Origin: Venturia oleaginea
Taxonomy: Eukaryota > Ascomycota > Dothideomycetes > Venturiales > Venturiaceae
Reading direction: 5' to 3'
DNA length: 64,000 nucleotides
Assembly: GCA_013176395.1 (NCBI GenBank)
Contig: JABMLP010000002.1
Location: 1,302,001 to 1,366,000, forward strand
Both the position numbers and the translations under genes were made by a program. Every line of letters begins with the position of its first letter. The stretch's first letter is position 1. Of the stretch, positions 21,120 through 31,901 are shown piece by piece. Below the pieces are notes generated by a model. It was not told where the DNA came from and made no database searches. It worked only from the letters and a program-made list of their open reading frames with translations.

Positions 21120-22472
21120 ATGGCGACAGCACGAAGCTCGTGGTTACCGATCCCGCCGGGATGTCCATTCAGTCTTGCGAACATACCGTTCGGTATCATT
21201 TCCACCGAGTCTGATCGCAACCCTCGTCCTGCTATCGCAATCGGCGACCATGCTCTCGACCTCCAGGCTTTCGCGGCGGGCAATGGCTTCGCAAGCCTGT
21301 CAACAATCCAGCCTCATCAGGCCGTCTTCTCCAAGCCTACCTTGAACGCATTCGCGGCTCTCGGACGGCCAATGCACAGCGTCGTTCGCAAATACCTTCA
21401 GGACATATTTGGAAAGAATTCGTCATACCCGGATATACTCGAGAACAATACTGCTCTACAAAAGAAAACCCTCATCCCACTCAAGGACGTCGAGAATCAT
21501 CTCCCTTTCAAGATCGGAGACTACACGGACTTTTATGTGGGGCTGAATCATGCCGTCAATTGCTCTAGAATATTGCGTGGCATCGGTGGGTTACAGCCCA
21601 ATTACAAACAATTGCCTGTAGGATATCATGGCAGAGCATCTTCAGTGGTGGTCTCGGGGACTCCGATCAAGAGGCCCTCGGGGCAGATATTGAATCCCGA
21701 CAAACCCGCTGAAGCTCTACCCATCTTTTCAGCTTGTCGGAAGCTTGATTTCGAGCTGGAACTGGGCTGCTTCGTTTGCAAGCCAAACGAGATGGGTGAT
21801 CCGGTTGTTATAGATTCGGCAGAAGATAACCTGTTCGGCGTTGTGCTCATGAACGATTGGTCTGCCCGAGACATTCAGTCCTGGGAAATGGTGCCGCTGG
21901 GGCCCTTCAATGCGAAGAACTTTGGGACTTCAATAAGCCCTTGGGTAGTCACCATGGAGGCCCTTGCTTCTTTCTTGACGAAAGGCATCGAGAACGATCA
22001 GCAGATCCTGCCTTATCTGGATGAGAAGCGTAAAGAGAACGTATACGATATTCGTTTGTCGGTGGATTTAATGAGTATGCTGCGACCTCAGGAACTGGCC
22101 AACACATCCGCTAACATTCCCACAGCACAAGCGGGCGAAACGAAGACCATCTGCAAGACTTCTGCACGCAACCTTCTTTTCTCCTTTCCACAAATGCTTG
22201 CGCATCATACTGTTGGCGGATGTCCTTTCAACGTTGGAGACCTCATGGGCAGCGGTACCATTTCTGGCAAGGACGATCCAGCCTCGTATGGAGCGCTGCT
22301 GGAACAAACAGAGAATGGACAGGTGCCGATCAAGCTCGACAGTGGCGAGGAGCGTACATTTTTGCTAGACGGAGACACAATCACCTTCCGAGGCGTATGT
22401 GGAGATGACCCCGATGCTCTTGTAGGTTTCGGAGAGTGTACGGGCAAGATTCTACCTGCGGTCAAGTTTTGA
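21120..22472 (+). CDS. fahA: Fumarylacetoacetase
   Basis: Last step of tyrosine/phenylalanine/phenylacetate breakdown: fumarylacetoacetate to fumarate and acetoacetate. Single exon, 450 aa from ATG 21120, slightly longer than the usual 420-430. Seen: an N-terminal FAH_N region (PPGCPFSLANIPFGI), then DYTDFYVGLNHA with the first metal-binding Asp, the paired glutamates in LDFELELGCFV, the Asp in NDWSARDIQSWE, VPLGPFNAKNFGTSISPW, and the C-terminal GDLMGSGTISG. All metal and catalytic positions known from mammalian FAH are present. It faces the CYP504 gene tail to tail, 303 bp away, and diverges from ALDH. Confidence 0.96.
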   Translation: MATARSSWLPIPPGCPFSLANIPFGIISTESDRNPRPAIAIGDHALDLQAFAAGNGFASLSTIQPHQAVFSKPTLNAFAALGRPMHSVVRKYLQDIFGKNSSYPDILENNTALQKKTLIPLKDVENHLPFKIGDYTDFYVGLNHAVNCSRILRGIGGLQPNYKQLPVGYHGRASSVVVSGTPIKRPSGQILNPDKPAEALPIFSACRKLDFELELGCFVCKPNEMGDPVVIDSAEDNLFGVVLMNDWSARDIQSWEMVPLGPFNAKNFGTSISPWVVTMEALASFLTKGIENDQQILPYLDEKRKENVYDIRLSVDLMSMLRPQELANTSANIPTAQAGETKTICKTSARNLLFSFPQMLAHHTVGGCPFNVGDLMGSGTISGKDDPASYGALLEQTENGQVPIKLDSGEERTFLLDGDTITFRGVCGDDPDALVGFGECTGKILPAVKF

Positions 22473-22775
22473 GTTACAAGTATTCGACCGGTAAATAGTA
22501 ATTACTCGATTATATCAATCAAGGTCCCTTTTTATTTGGTTTTCTGTATATAAGCTTTAATTTAGGTTGAACAAGACTTTATTTTAGCCAATCAGAGCTC
22601 TAGACTCCAGATTTAGGAGCACAATCTATAAGAGACTTTTTAGAAAAGATATCTCCTTGGTAATTACAGATATTTCCCCCTAGTTAAGGCACCATTAATA
22701 CCTCTTACAAAGGATTACTATACTCCTTACTATCTCTTTCCCTCCCTTGCCCTCCCGTTCCCCTCTTCCTACGCC

Positions 22776-24452
22776 TTACAGTCCCCTCGTCTTCTCCTCG
22801 CTCTCCCTGATCCACCTCTCCAACGCCTCCCTATCTCTAACCCTGAACCCCGCCTTATAGGCCTTCGGTTCCATCGTCAAACTCGTCGGAATTTCATTGG
22901 CCAAAAGACAATCCATAATCGGTTCGTCTTCTTTCAACTTGGGCGCCACAATTTCAAAAGCACTGATAATGCGGACAAAAGCAATGAACAACTCCCTGTT
23001 CGCGAGATGACTACCAGCACACATTCTCGATCCAGCACCATACCCATAATGCGCAATCCCGGTCGCTTTCTCATTCTCTTCATCATGTGAGGTATCCTTC
23101 ATGTACCGATCCGGATTGAAGTCGTACGGATTATCGAAATGATCGGCGTCGTAGTCAGCAGCATACGCATTCATATAAAAAGTCGTTCCGGCAGGGATTG
23201 TGGTCCCTTCGTAGGGGATATCGCGAATGGAGACGCGAGGGAGACAAATTGGAATGACGGTCCAATACCTGAGTACCTCTTTGTAGAAAGCGGTAATGTA
23301 AGGGACTTTCTCTTCCTCCAGACATTTGGACCAGGCGTCGCCCTTGGGGTAGGCCTTTTGTATCTCTGCGTAGGCGCGTTTCTGGATGGAGGCGCCTTGA
23401 GGAGTGCTGAGGACGGCGAGACCCATAATGAGGTTGCCGGGAACCGTGTCCAGTCCTGCTGAGACCATGGTGAGGCAAATGGAGTCGATTTCGGCTGTTC
23501 AAGTATTAGTCAATGAGGTAAGAGAAAGGGAGAGAAGACTCATACCATCATTCAGTTTCGCCTCGGGATCTTTCAGGATATTTCCCGTGATGCATGGTTT
23601 ATCTGTTCCTTTTGCAATCCTTTCTTTCAGCCCCGAGAGAAGCCTGTGCATATACGCTGTTCTCCTCGCCTTGAATTCCAACGGCCCAGCTTTCTTGCCT
23701 GGAAGATACCTCAGAAGTGGAACATAATCTTCCCAATTGTTACTCGTCGATCTGAAATTCGATACGCCACGCTCGACACTCGTGATCTCCTTCAAAAGAG
23801 TATCATTCTTGTCACCCGAGATACGGTACCCGTAGTTCAGTGTCAGACTCGTGTTTAGAGCATAACGCTGGAAATAAGCAACGGGATTGATGTCCTTTTT
23901 CCCGTTGTCGGAATCCAGCAGCATTTCTTTGATGGAGACATTGGACTCGAGATCGATAATGGGCATGTAGCTCTTGACCGCGGGCACGTTCAGAGCAGTG
24001 GCAGCGGCCTTGCGGCGGCGTTTGCAAGAGTCGTCCCACGGGGAGGTGCCGATGGTGAAGTTTGCCGAATCCGAAACGAGGGTGTGGAAAGTATGGAGTG
24101 TGGGTCGAGAGATGAGAGCAGATTGATGGGAGATCCAGAAATGCCGGACTGATTGAAACGAATTCGCGAAGACGATTCTCTGGTGTAATCAGCGTCGATT
24201 CTGGTCCTGCGCTCAAATTTGGGAGAAACGTACCCTGTTTCCCAGCCTGACTTGGAATACCGGTCCATATTTCTCTGCCCATTTCTGAGCGACTTTCGCG
24301 TGGTACTCACCTAGTTCAAACAGACTGCCGAAAAGTGGCCATCCTGGAATTTCCGGTATTCCCTTGATCTTTGACGTGTCTGTCTTGTAGACATATTGAT
24401 AGACAACATACAGGACGGAAAGGATGGCGAGACCAACGACTGGAGAGGGCAT
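22776..24452 (-). CDS. Cytochrome P450, CYP504 family (phenylacetate hydroxylase type)
   Basis: Membrane-anchored monooxygenase. Exons on minus: 24452-24234, 24179-23546, 23494-22776, giving 523 aa. The N-terminal anchor is VVGLAILSVLYVVYQYVY, followed by a proline hinge (GIPEIPGWPLFGSL). Helix I region is MVSAGLDTVPGN, the K-helix ExxR is in YKEVLRYW, and the heme-binding loop is GYGAGSRMCAGSHLA. The N-terminal half resembles Aspergillus PhacA/PhacB (CYP504), which hydroxylate phenylacetate at C2 or 3-hydroxyphenylacetate at C6 on the way to homogentisate. I cannot tell A from B. The neighbouring FAH, which ends the same pathway, supports a catabolic role. Confidence 0.92.
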
Positions 24453-25538
24453 GGTGAATTTAGCAGGTATTACGTAGGTGCTCGGATGTTCAAAATAGGA
24501 TAAGATGCAAACAACTATTCGGCAAGAATGTGAACAAACGAAGAAGGCGCGTCTGGCAGTACTTAAAAAAGCTCAACACAGACTGGTACCGCTAATTGCA
24601 GCACAACGGAACAAGTGCTATGGCCAGTGCTTTCTGACTTGACAGCATCTGGCCTGGCATGCTTCCCTGTCCGTTGTTGTTTTTGGATTTCCGTTCCCCT
24701 CACGGAAAGCATTCCGCTGCGTATTCCGCTTCGTGTCTATCATTCTATTACTATCTTGATTATCCTTTAATACGCTATCGTTACAACGATCTTTAATAAA
24801 GGAAGCTCGTTTTTTTTACAAAGTTCCTTGAGGCCGAGACTGACCGGGATTACTACTTGCAAAATGGTCACCTCGAGAACATGCAACTTCTCTTTGTACA
24901 CGGGACTGCAACTTTTTCGGGTTAAGGCAAGAATGCGAAGACCAAGCGATGATTTGAAGGGACGAAATACATGCGAGATGGGTGTGGTTTTGCGTGGTGT
25001 ATGTCTTTCCATATATGCGGGGAGGAGCCGCATTGGAACCAAGAAGAGGAGACGACTGGAAATCAGTCGCTTGTTACTGGTGGTTTGTTTGATTGGTGTG
25101 TGGATTCCGTTATCAAATTCTGGAAGCCGCCCGTCATATCTCAACTTTCTTCTCTCCTTGGTTTCAACTTTGAATGAAGAGGAATATTTGAGGCGGCCTC
25201 CGTATGCCCTGTCCAGTAAATACCTCGGAATTAGAGCGGGTCAGAAATCTCTCGACTTTTCCGGATAATGTTTACCTTCGATTCAGACTTTCCGGGATCA
25301 GACGAGCATATTTCAACTGAATGTCTGGGCATATAAAAATCTTACACCTTATGAGTGCTGTAAAGTCGATCTTACCGCAAGAGAGCCCCGTTAGCGTCGA
25401 CTTCTTCAAGGCCAGAAAGCTTCCATCGATTCTGTCGTTTTAAGAATATGGCCTTGCTACCTACATGATCGCTTTGTCGTTCTATACTCATCAAGGCCAT
25501 TATTGAATCATTGACATTCATTCCTCATCGTCGTCTCA
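24453..25538. other. Intergenic 1.1 kb, no gene seen
   Basis: Upstream of the P450 start and downstream of the CHORD gene. AT-richer with a TTTTTTTT run near 24812. Frames near 24.8-25.3 kb have no recognisable content. Confidence 0.5.
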
Positions 25539-26594
25539 TTATGCGTGTCCAGCGCGCCCGGCCTGGATAATCTCCCCACTTTGAGGGTCGTCGGCTTTGA
25601 GGACAGGCCACCCTCTGCCATCTGCCTTCACGAGAGTGAATTCCAGCTTTGTACCCATGATCTTGAAAGCACTCTTCTCGGTATCTATGGACGCATATAG
25701 TTCCATTTGGGTGGCATACCGCTTGCTGTCCGAGGTCTTGAGGTCGAGGTCGATGGTGGTAGGAGAGGAGAATTTGACTATCGACTTTTCCTTGTCGATT
25801 TTCTTCAGATAGAGGGAGGCGATTACGGAGGTTGACGTTTGGTAGAAGTCGTTTCTAGATGGTCAGCCGGCATTCTCGGGAAACGTGAAGGTTGACTGCA
25901 GTCTTACCGTACTGTGTCCAGCTTCTCCTCCCCATTCTTCTTCGCGCCCACAAACAAGTGACGATCTTTGGTTTTGCATCCCTCGAGCTTCAGGAACTGA
26001 TCAAATTCCAGCACCCTCCTTTTACAGCAGGTGTATCCTTTCGAACCTTCGTGAAATAGTGGAGCTCCAGGGTGGTGAACGCACACCTCTCCTTCCCTGC
26101 TTCCATTATAGGTCGCCTCGCAGCCTTTCCGCCTACATGTCTGCCCTAGCTGGATTGGGGCATCTGGATCGTCGTCTTCGGATTCTGGGGGAGGGGCAGG
26201 CGTCGATTGCCGTGCCTGGGCTGTTGGAGCTTGTGTGGGTATGCGTGGGACGGGCACAGAGTTTGGGAGTTCAGTGTCGTTTGGTGCCGAGTTTGCTATT
26301 GTTGCCTCGATGTCGCCTTGTGGCTTTGGCTCAGGCGGAGGTGTATCGTCTACGGTGCTATGTTTTCCGGTTGTGCATGGCGGGATGGAGAGGAACTCGT
26401 CGAATATCAAGACTCTCGGCTTGCAACATCTCCAGCCTATTATTGGGTCAGTAATGTAGAAGATAAAGTACAATGATGGACGGCTCACCCTTTTGGCCCT
26501 CGTGAAAAATTGGTGCGCCTGAGTGGTAAACACATTCCTCTTCTGCATCCGTGAAGACCTTCCCGCAGCCTTTATGCACGCATTTCGACGCCAT
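25539..26594 (-). CDS. CHORD and CS domain protein (Hsp90 co-chaperone, Rar1/CHORDC1-like)
   Basis: Exons on minus: 26594-26489, 26436-25908, 25854-25539, giving 316 aa. Two CHORD zinc-binding modules: residues about 3-61 (KCVHKGCGKVF, VYHSGAPIFHEG, GWRCCKPR) and about 140-200 (TCRRKGCEATY, CVHHPGAPLFHEG, YTCCKRRVLEFDQFL), separated by a Pro/acidic linker. A CS/p23-like beta domain follows (NDFYQTSTSVIASLYLKK to ADGRGWP). CHORD-CS proteins bind Hsp90 and act with Sgt1 in assembling client complexes; in plants Rar1 supports NLR immune receptors. The fungal role is inferred as co-chaperone. Full length, no lesion seen. Confidence 0.93.
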
Positions 26595-27045
26595 TTTCGC
26601 TGCTATTTGGCTTTTGGGATGTGTTGTAAGGGTGCGAGGACCGTCAGAGGGTTGTATGGGCTTTTTGAAATGCTTCAGATGGGATTGGAATCTGATGGAA
26701 TCTTGTGCAACAGTGACTACTTATTTGTTTTGATTATCCTAAGATGCAATCGACCACGCCATAATTGGGTCTTCGGAAATAGGACAACATTCTATGTTTT
26801 TGAGGCCATCAGCCATGGTATGCTAGAATATCCATCGACTTATGTACACACGGGAAGACTTTGTCGAATCGTTGGAATTCTACTCAAGCTTCAATAACCA
26901 TCTCCGATCAGGAAACAACCAATTGAAAAAAGGAAAATATCCTATTGGCTGTTCCGCCCGCTCTATCCCTCGTCCAACCTTCGAGAAGATTCAGCTCCCC
27001 TTCATCTGTCCATCAGTCGATGCGTTTCAGATATCGCAGTCAACC
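26595..27045. other. Bidirectional promoter region
   Basis: About 450 bp between the divergent starts of the CHORD gene (minus) and the glutaredoxin-like gene (plus). No gene seen. Confidence 0.5.
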
Positions 27046-27422
27046 ATGAGACCGTCCACAAGGCTTCTTCATGCCTGCCGTATCACTTTCTTCACGCGTT
27101 CAAACTGTTCCCTATGCGACAACGCGAAGCTCGTCTTGTCCAATGTCTGGGAGCGACGGCCTTTCGACTATGTTGAGGTGCCCGTGATGGAACCATTGCA
27201 TCAGAAATGGCAGATATATCAATTCGACACTCCAGTGGTATGCTCGAAGCTTAAATCATTATACGTCAGCTTCATATGCTAATCGGCCAGATCCATATTG
27301 ATAAAATGCTAGTTTCTGAATCTGAGATGCAGGAGACGACCACGGCAGCTCGCAAGCTGATGCACCGGTTCAAGGAAGATCAGGTCCTCCAACTGATGGA
27401 AAAGGTTGAAAATACCTCATAG
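27046..27422 (+). CDS. Glutaredoxin-like DUF836 protein (YDR286C-like), probably mitochondrial
   Basis: Small thioredoxin-fold protein, 107 aa, from exons 27046-27237 and 27291-27422. The start MRPSTRLLHACRITFFTR is basic and could be a mitochondrial signal. The redox motif is CSLC in RSNCSLCDNAKLVL, and the cis-proline region is FDTPVIHID, created by the splice. This matches the fungal family that includes yeast YDR286C, whose biochemical role is not settled. The aldolase gene starts 84 bp downstream on the same strand. Confidence 0.88.
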
Positions 27423-27506
27423 ATCTCACTCATAGTCACACCGGATCCATCCGTCTCACGAACATCCTCTTTAGCGGGGTATTCAGGGTGGGGTACTCTC
27501 AACAAC

Positions 27507-28581
27507 ATGACGCACCGGCTAATTCCAGTTCCACTGCTCTCTCTGCTTCGAAGAACTCCCCAATCCCTCAACTCCAAGCCATTGCCAAGGTTCAAGATGA
27601 GCTTGTCTACTATGCAGGAAGCCAATAGGCTTCAGAAGGCACTCAAGAAAGGGGGTCCCACGTTCGGGGCGTGGCAGGTAAGACGGGTCACGATATTTTC
27701 GAAAGTGTGGTAGTTGATGATAACGAAGATGCTACCAGGCTCCAATGTCTCCAGAACCATAGCACGAACCGGCGTGGATTGGGTAGTAGTTGATTGCGAA
27801 CATGGGAATATCGATGGTAAGAATCATGGATATCATTATATCGATCTAATGTCCTGACATCCTGACAGATGGCCAAATGCATGAAGCTGTAGCCGCTCTT
27901 GCAGCTTGTGGTGTCAGCCCTGTTGTTAGGATCGCTGCTAATGAAGCTTGGATGGTCAAGAGTATGGAACTCAAGCTGTACTCGTCCTTGCCATTCTAAC
28001 ACGACATAGGAGCCCTTGATTCTGGTGCCCACGGCATTCTCGTCCCGCTACTTTACATGCAAGCTGATGCCGCGAAATTGGTCTCTTCAGCCAAATTCCC
28101 GCCTCAAGGAACTCGGGGATTCGGTTCCCCCTTTCCCATGGAGAAATTTCACACCTCTCTCACAACACAAGACTATCTCCTCCAAGCCAACACGTCCTTG
28201 ACAACAATCGTCCAGATCGAGACCAAAGAAGCCCTTGCCAATGTGGATGCGATAGCCACAACAGAGGGCATCGATGTACTTTTAGTTGGCCCTTTTGATC
28301 TTGGGAATAACATCGGACACCCAATCTTGGACGGCAAAATGCATGACAATCTGATCCAAGCGATTGATACCATTCTGGCCGCCGCACAGAAGGCGGGGAA
28401 GAGCACAGGGATATATTGTACAAGCGGAGAGCAATCCAAGCATTTCGCAGAACGAGGCTTCAACATGATTAGTATTGCTGCTGACATGATTGCGCTACCG
28501 GCTTACTTGTCCGAAACACTGGAGAAAGCAAAGGGCGAGAACGGCGACGCGAGAATAGTGACGGGGCCATATGGACGGTAA
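27507..28581 (+). CDS. HpcH/HpaI family aldolase (2-keto-3-deoxy acid type)
   Basis: Class II pyruvate aldolase. Exons 27507-27677, 27729-27816, 27869-27961 and 28010-28581 give 307 aa. Seen: TGVDWVVVDCEHG after exon 2 begins, GVSPVVRIAANE, GAHGILVPL, the metal-binding glutamate in VQIETKEAL and the aspartate in GPFDLGNN, all expected of HpaI-type enzymes that cleave 4-hydroxy-2-oxo acids to pyruvate and an aldehyde. A later start (MSLSTMQEANRL, Met31) would drop a basic leader that could target mitochondria. In bacteria HpaI works in hydroxyphenylacetate breakdown. Proximity to CYP504 and FAH is suggestive, but those enzymes use the homogentisate route, which needs no HpaI. Confidence 0.9.
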
Positions 28582-29368
28582 ACTTTATATCCACGTGTGC
28601 ACAATATATATATTTTCTCCGATGACCAGAACAATAAGAGTTCTCCAATCTTTCCAGTTGTAGGATGATTGCGACAATCAGTCCCATTCGTATAAACTCC
28701 ACAGCTCCTGGAATCTCGTTGACGATCTCCCCATCTCTCAAATGGAATGTTCAAGCTCTTCACCATATTATCTGACAATCCTTCACCATCGCGGGCAAGG
28801 GGGATTCTTCAACAAGCTCGACACTTAAGCAAGGATCATTTAAATCAATTTTGAATATCTCCATCGCGACCACCACGTCTTTTTCTCAAATGAATGAAGC
28901 GGGTTGTGAGGCAGTTCTCAGAATGAGTTGGATTAAATGCATAGGTTCTAAGTATAGTTGTTCAAAAGGATTGAATCATTCAAAGATCCTGCCAAGAAGG
29001 AGTAATCCATCCGTAACTGTATCGACACCATGGCCTGCATACACTTTTTCCTATTAACGTTTCCCCCACTTCACATCAAGAACATGTCTCTTCGAATACT
29101 CCCACGTCGAGGCACATTATTCCTCGCAACCAAGAAATCAAGTCCTTCAACATCGAGGTGAGAATTCCGCGACGGTTTTTTTCAAAATAGGATATATTGG
29201 ATTGATTTGTTCTACAGCGACTGGTATATTACATTACAAAAACCCAATACATGGCTCGCCAGATTATCTGATTCTTCCGTATAGATTTCCCAAACATGCC
29301 ATGTTAAACGTCTGTTCCGTTCCATCATCATCGAGCTTCAACCACGCCCGCCTCGTGATCATGACCAT
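28582..29368. other. Convergent intergenic region with a possible tiny spliced gene
   Basis: Lies between the 3' ends of the aldolase (plus) and phosphate transporter (minus) genes. Apart from the candidate at 29084-29284 I see nothing. Confidence 0.45.
29084..29284 (+). CDS. Candidate 46-aa spliced small protein
   Basis: Exons 29084-29157 and 29218-29284 join in phase across a 60-nt GTGAG...TACAG intron to give 46 residues. The start MSLRILPRRGTLFLATKK is basic, Ser/Thr-rich and without acids, like a mitochondrial presequence; the second exon reads DWYITLQKPNTWLARLSD. I do not recognise it. A frame this short can arise by chance, so this is only a candidate. It ends 84 bp from the transporter stop codon. 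Confidence 0.25.
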
Positions 29369-31097
29369 CTAAGCGGCCTCAGTATGGCGAACCTCAGCCC
29401 TCGCAACCTTCTCCTGCATCTCAGCATAGTCAATAGCATCGGCATCAATGCCTCTGGTCTCCGGCACACAGAAGAATGTAACAACAGCGCCAGCCATTTG
29501 TAAAGCAAAAAAGATCCAGAGCACACCGCTGAGACCGATGGATCCGGGATACTTCTTGTGGTCAGATTGCGACCACCAGTTGAAGCCGATACCCGAGAGA
29601 ATGGCACCCATCTTTCCAACAGCAGCGCAGAAACCGTGAGCAAGACCGCGGACACGAGACGGGAACACTTCACCAGGGACGATGAAGGTAGTTGAATTCG
29701 GGCCGAAGTTGAGAAAAAGTTGGGCGATGACAATCAGACCGAATCGAGCGCCGGAGGAGAGGTGGTGGTCACCAGCGAGAATACCAAACATGAGACCTGA
29801 GATGAGGAAACCTTGAATCTGTATCCATTTGCGACCGAGGAGCTCGATGAAGGCGATGGTAAGGAAATATCCCGGCACGTATCCAGCAACAGCAATGATC
29901 AAGTTACCTTCAGCGTTGTGCAGGAGGTATTCGTAGGGTGTCTTGCCTGTTGAGTAGCCGATGGAGGTGAGAATGACGGACTGGTTCAAGTTGACACCGT
30001 AGAAAGCGACATCCACGAGGAACCATGACATTGCGCAGCCGAAGAGGGTGAGGGCGTGCTTCGGGTGGCTGAAATACTCGATAAAGGCTTTCATTTGCAC
30101 GTTCTTGGGTGGAGCAACAGCATGTGCCTCGACGATAGACGCGCGACGGTCGGGGCTGCTGTCGCTACCGAAGCCCTTCTCGACTTTCTTCTCACCCACA
30201 ACATCGATGGGGTTGTTGATGGAGCTGCTTTGAGCGACAGTCGACAACTCGGTGCTCTGAATGAACTTGCGTGACTCTGGCATGGTCAGACGGAAGTAGA
30301 GGAGGGCGAAACATGGCACAAGCGCGAGACCGATCTGCAGACGCCAGATGGCATCGATATGACCAAAGTTTCCGTGAGTCAAAGAGTGCTTGAAGATGGG
30401 AAGAAGGATAAGAGTGACAATGGAGGCGGCCAAAGTACCCTGTTCTGTGTAAGCCAACTCCTTTGGGATATTCTTGACCGCTGTTTGAACTTACCCAGCC
30501 CTGGTTTGAGAAAATCCAGCCCAACATGCGGCCACGGTTGGCGAGGGTGGAACGCTCAGCGACGATGGCTGCGCTCATCGGGTAGTCACCGCCGATACCA
30601 ATTCCCAGAAGGATGCGGAAACCGAATAACCACCACATCTTGTCGATGCCTTTCTTAAGTCCGGGAGTGCCATTGACTGGAAGAGAGATGATCAGGATGA
30701 TACCGACGATGGCGATAATCAATTCCTTCCCGTAGACGAACTTGCGACCAAAGACATCGCCCATGAAGCCGAAGCTGACTTGTCCGATAATGTTACCAAT
30801 GTTGGCTGCAGCGTTGACGGCACCACGAACGAGGAAGGGAATGGTTGGAGGTGGGACTTTTGTGGTCGTCGCGAGGTTTCCAGAATGAAAGAATTCGTAG
30901 GCCCAGAGGGGGGAAGCAAGATTGACAATGAAGAGATCATAACTGTCGAGCATGAAACCCACACCACAAATGGCATAAAGCTTGAAGTCGGCCCAGGAGA
31001 AGACCTTGGAAGGATTGCGAGCCTCATACTCCTCGAGGGAGATGATGTTGCCGTTCTCGTCCTTGCGAGTATACGAGTGCTCTTCCCAGACAGGCAT
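29369..31097 (-). CDS. High-affinity inorganic phosphate transporter (PHO84 family, MFS)
   Basis: Plasma-membrane H+/phosphate symporter of the major facilitator superfamily. Exons on minus: 31097-30495 and 30439-29369, giving 557 aa with about 12 membrane helices split by a long, charged central loop (around residues 260-315). Seen: VGFMLDSYDLFIVNLASPLW in the first helix, GDVFGRKFVYGKEL after helix 2-3, GIGIGGDYPMSAAIVAE (the phosphate-porter signature), PESRKF before the loop, and the late PGEVFPSRVRGLAHG and VPETRGI. Such genes are commonly induced on phosphate starvation; I did not identify specific sites upstream. Confidence 0.94.
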
Positions 31098-31901
31098 GAT
31101 GAAGAAGTGAGTGACTTGATAAGCGTGAGTGAGGACCGGATTGCTGGATGGATATTGCAGAAGGCTGGCAATTAATAGAAGGAGTTCACGCAGAGGCGAT
31201 CCTGCACGCGGCCGTCACCCTGCCTGGCTGCCCGCTACCATAGCAAACATCTTCACCCATGGGGTGCGCGCATTGGTGTTGTGCCGCCCCACGTGCGATG
31301 CTGGTTCGACGAGATGGCACGAGAAGTTGTGTCGGGCGCGAGAAGCCCAAGGCGGCTAAGGAATGCTTGTCAAGTCTTGGGAACGGGTCCATCTTGGCGC
31401 CTCTAGATCCGTCTGGACAGTATTCAATTCGAGCTGCAATAGTCACTGGACAAGTCAAGTTTTGTCGAAAGCTTTTGTTGGGCCATACAATTTCCATTTC
31501 CAGTGACCTTTCCCACGCTAGAACCATTGACCTTTACGAATGGGATCCCACTTTGTTTCGCACGTTTCCATGAGATATATACAATTCTATCGAGCCCCGT
31601 CTTCTCGAACGTAATGGAATGTAATCTTCTACGGGCCATCGAGAGCGCATCGGATTCTGGAGGCGCCCATCGACCATCAGATCCCATATCAAAATGCAAA
31701 TTGTTAGAGTTAGACTTGACAGAGAAAGAATCTCCGACGGCCGCCATGACTGCCTTAGTACAGGTTAGGCATGCCGTTGACTGCAAAATTCCAAACCAAT
31801 TACTCTAACATGACATCTCATCCTCAACATCAGCAAATGCAAAAACGCTTCTCACAGCCGGCCATGCAGCATCATAGGCGGTAGGGCTTGCAACTTTCAC
31901 A
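31098..31901. other. Intergenic, phosphate transporter promoter
   Basis: About 800 bp upstream of the minus-strand transporter and downstream of the minus-strand VMA13. The open frames present have no recognisable content. Confidence 0.5.

Noticed and set aside
21626..22465. Open frames antisense to the fumarylacetoacetase gene
   Set aside because: Shadows of a strongly conserved plus-strand gene, with no recognisable domains.
27507..28581. HpaI-type aldolase as proof of a homoprotocatechuate route
   Set aside because: The HpaI family is broad and the neighbouring enzymes fit the homogentisate route instead; proximity alone is not enough.
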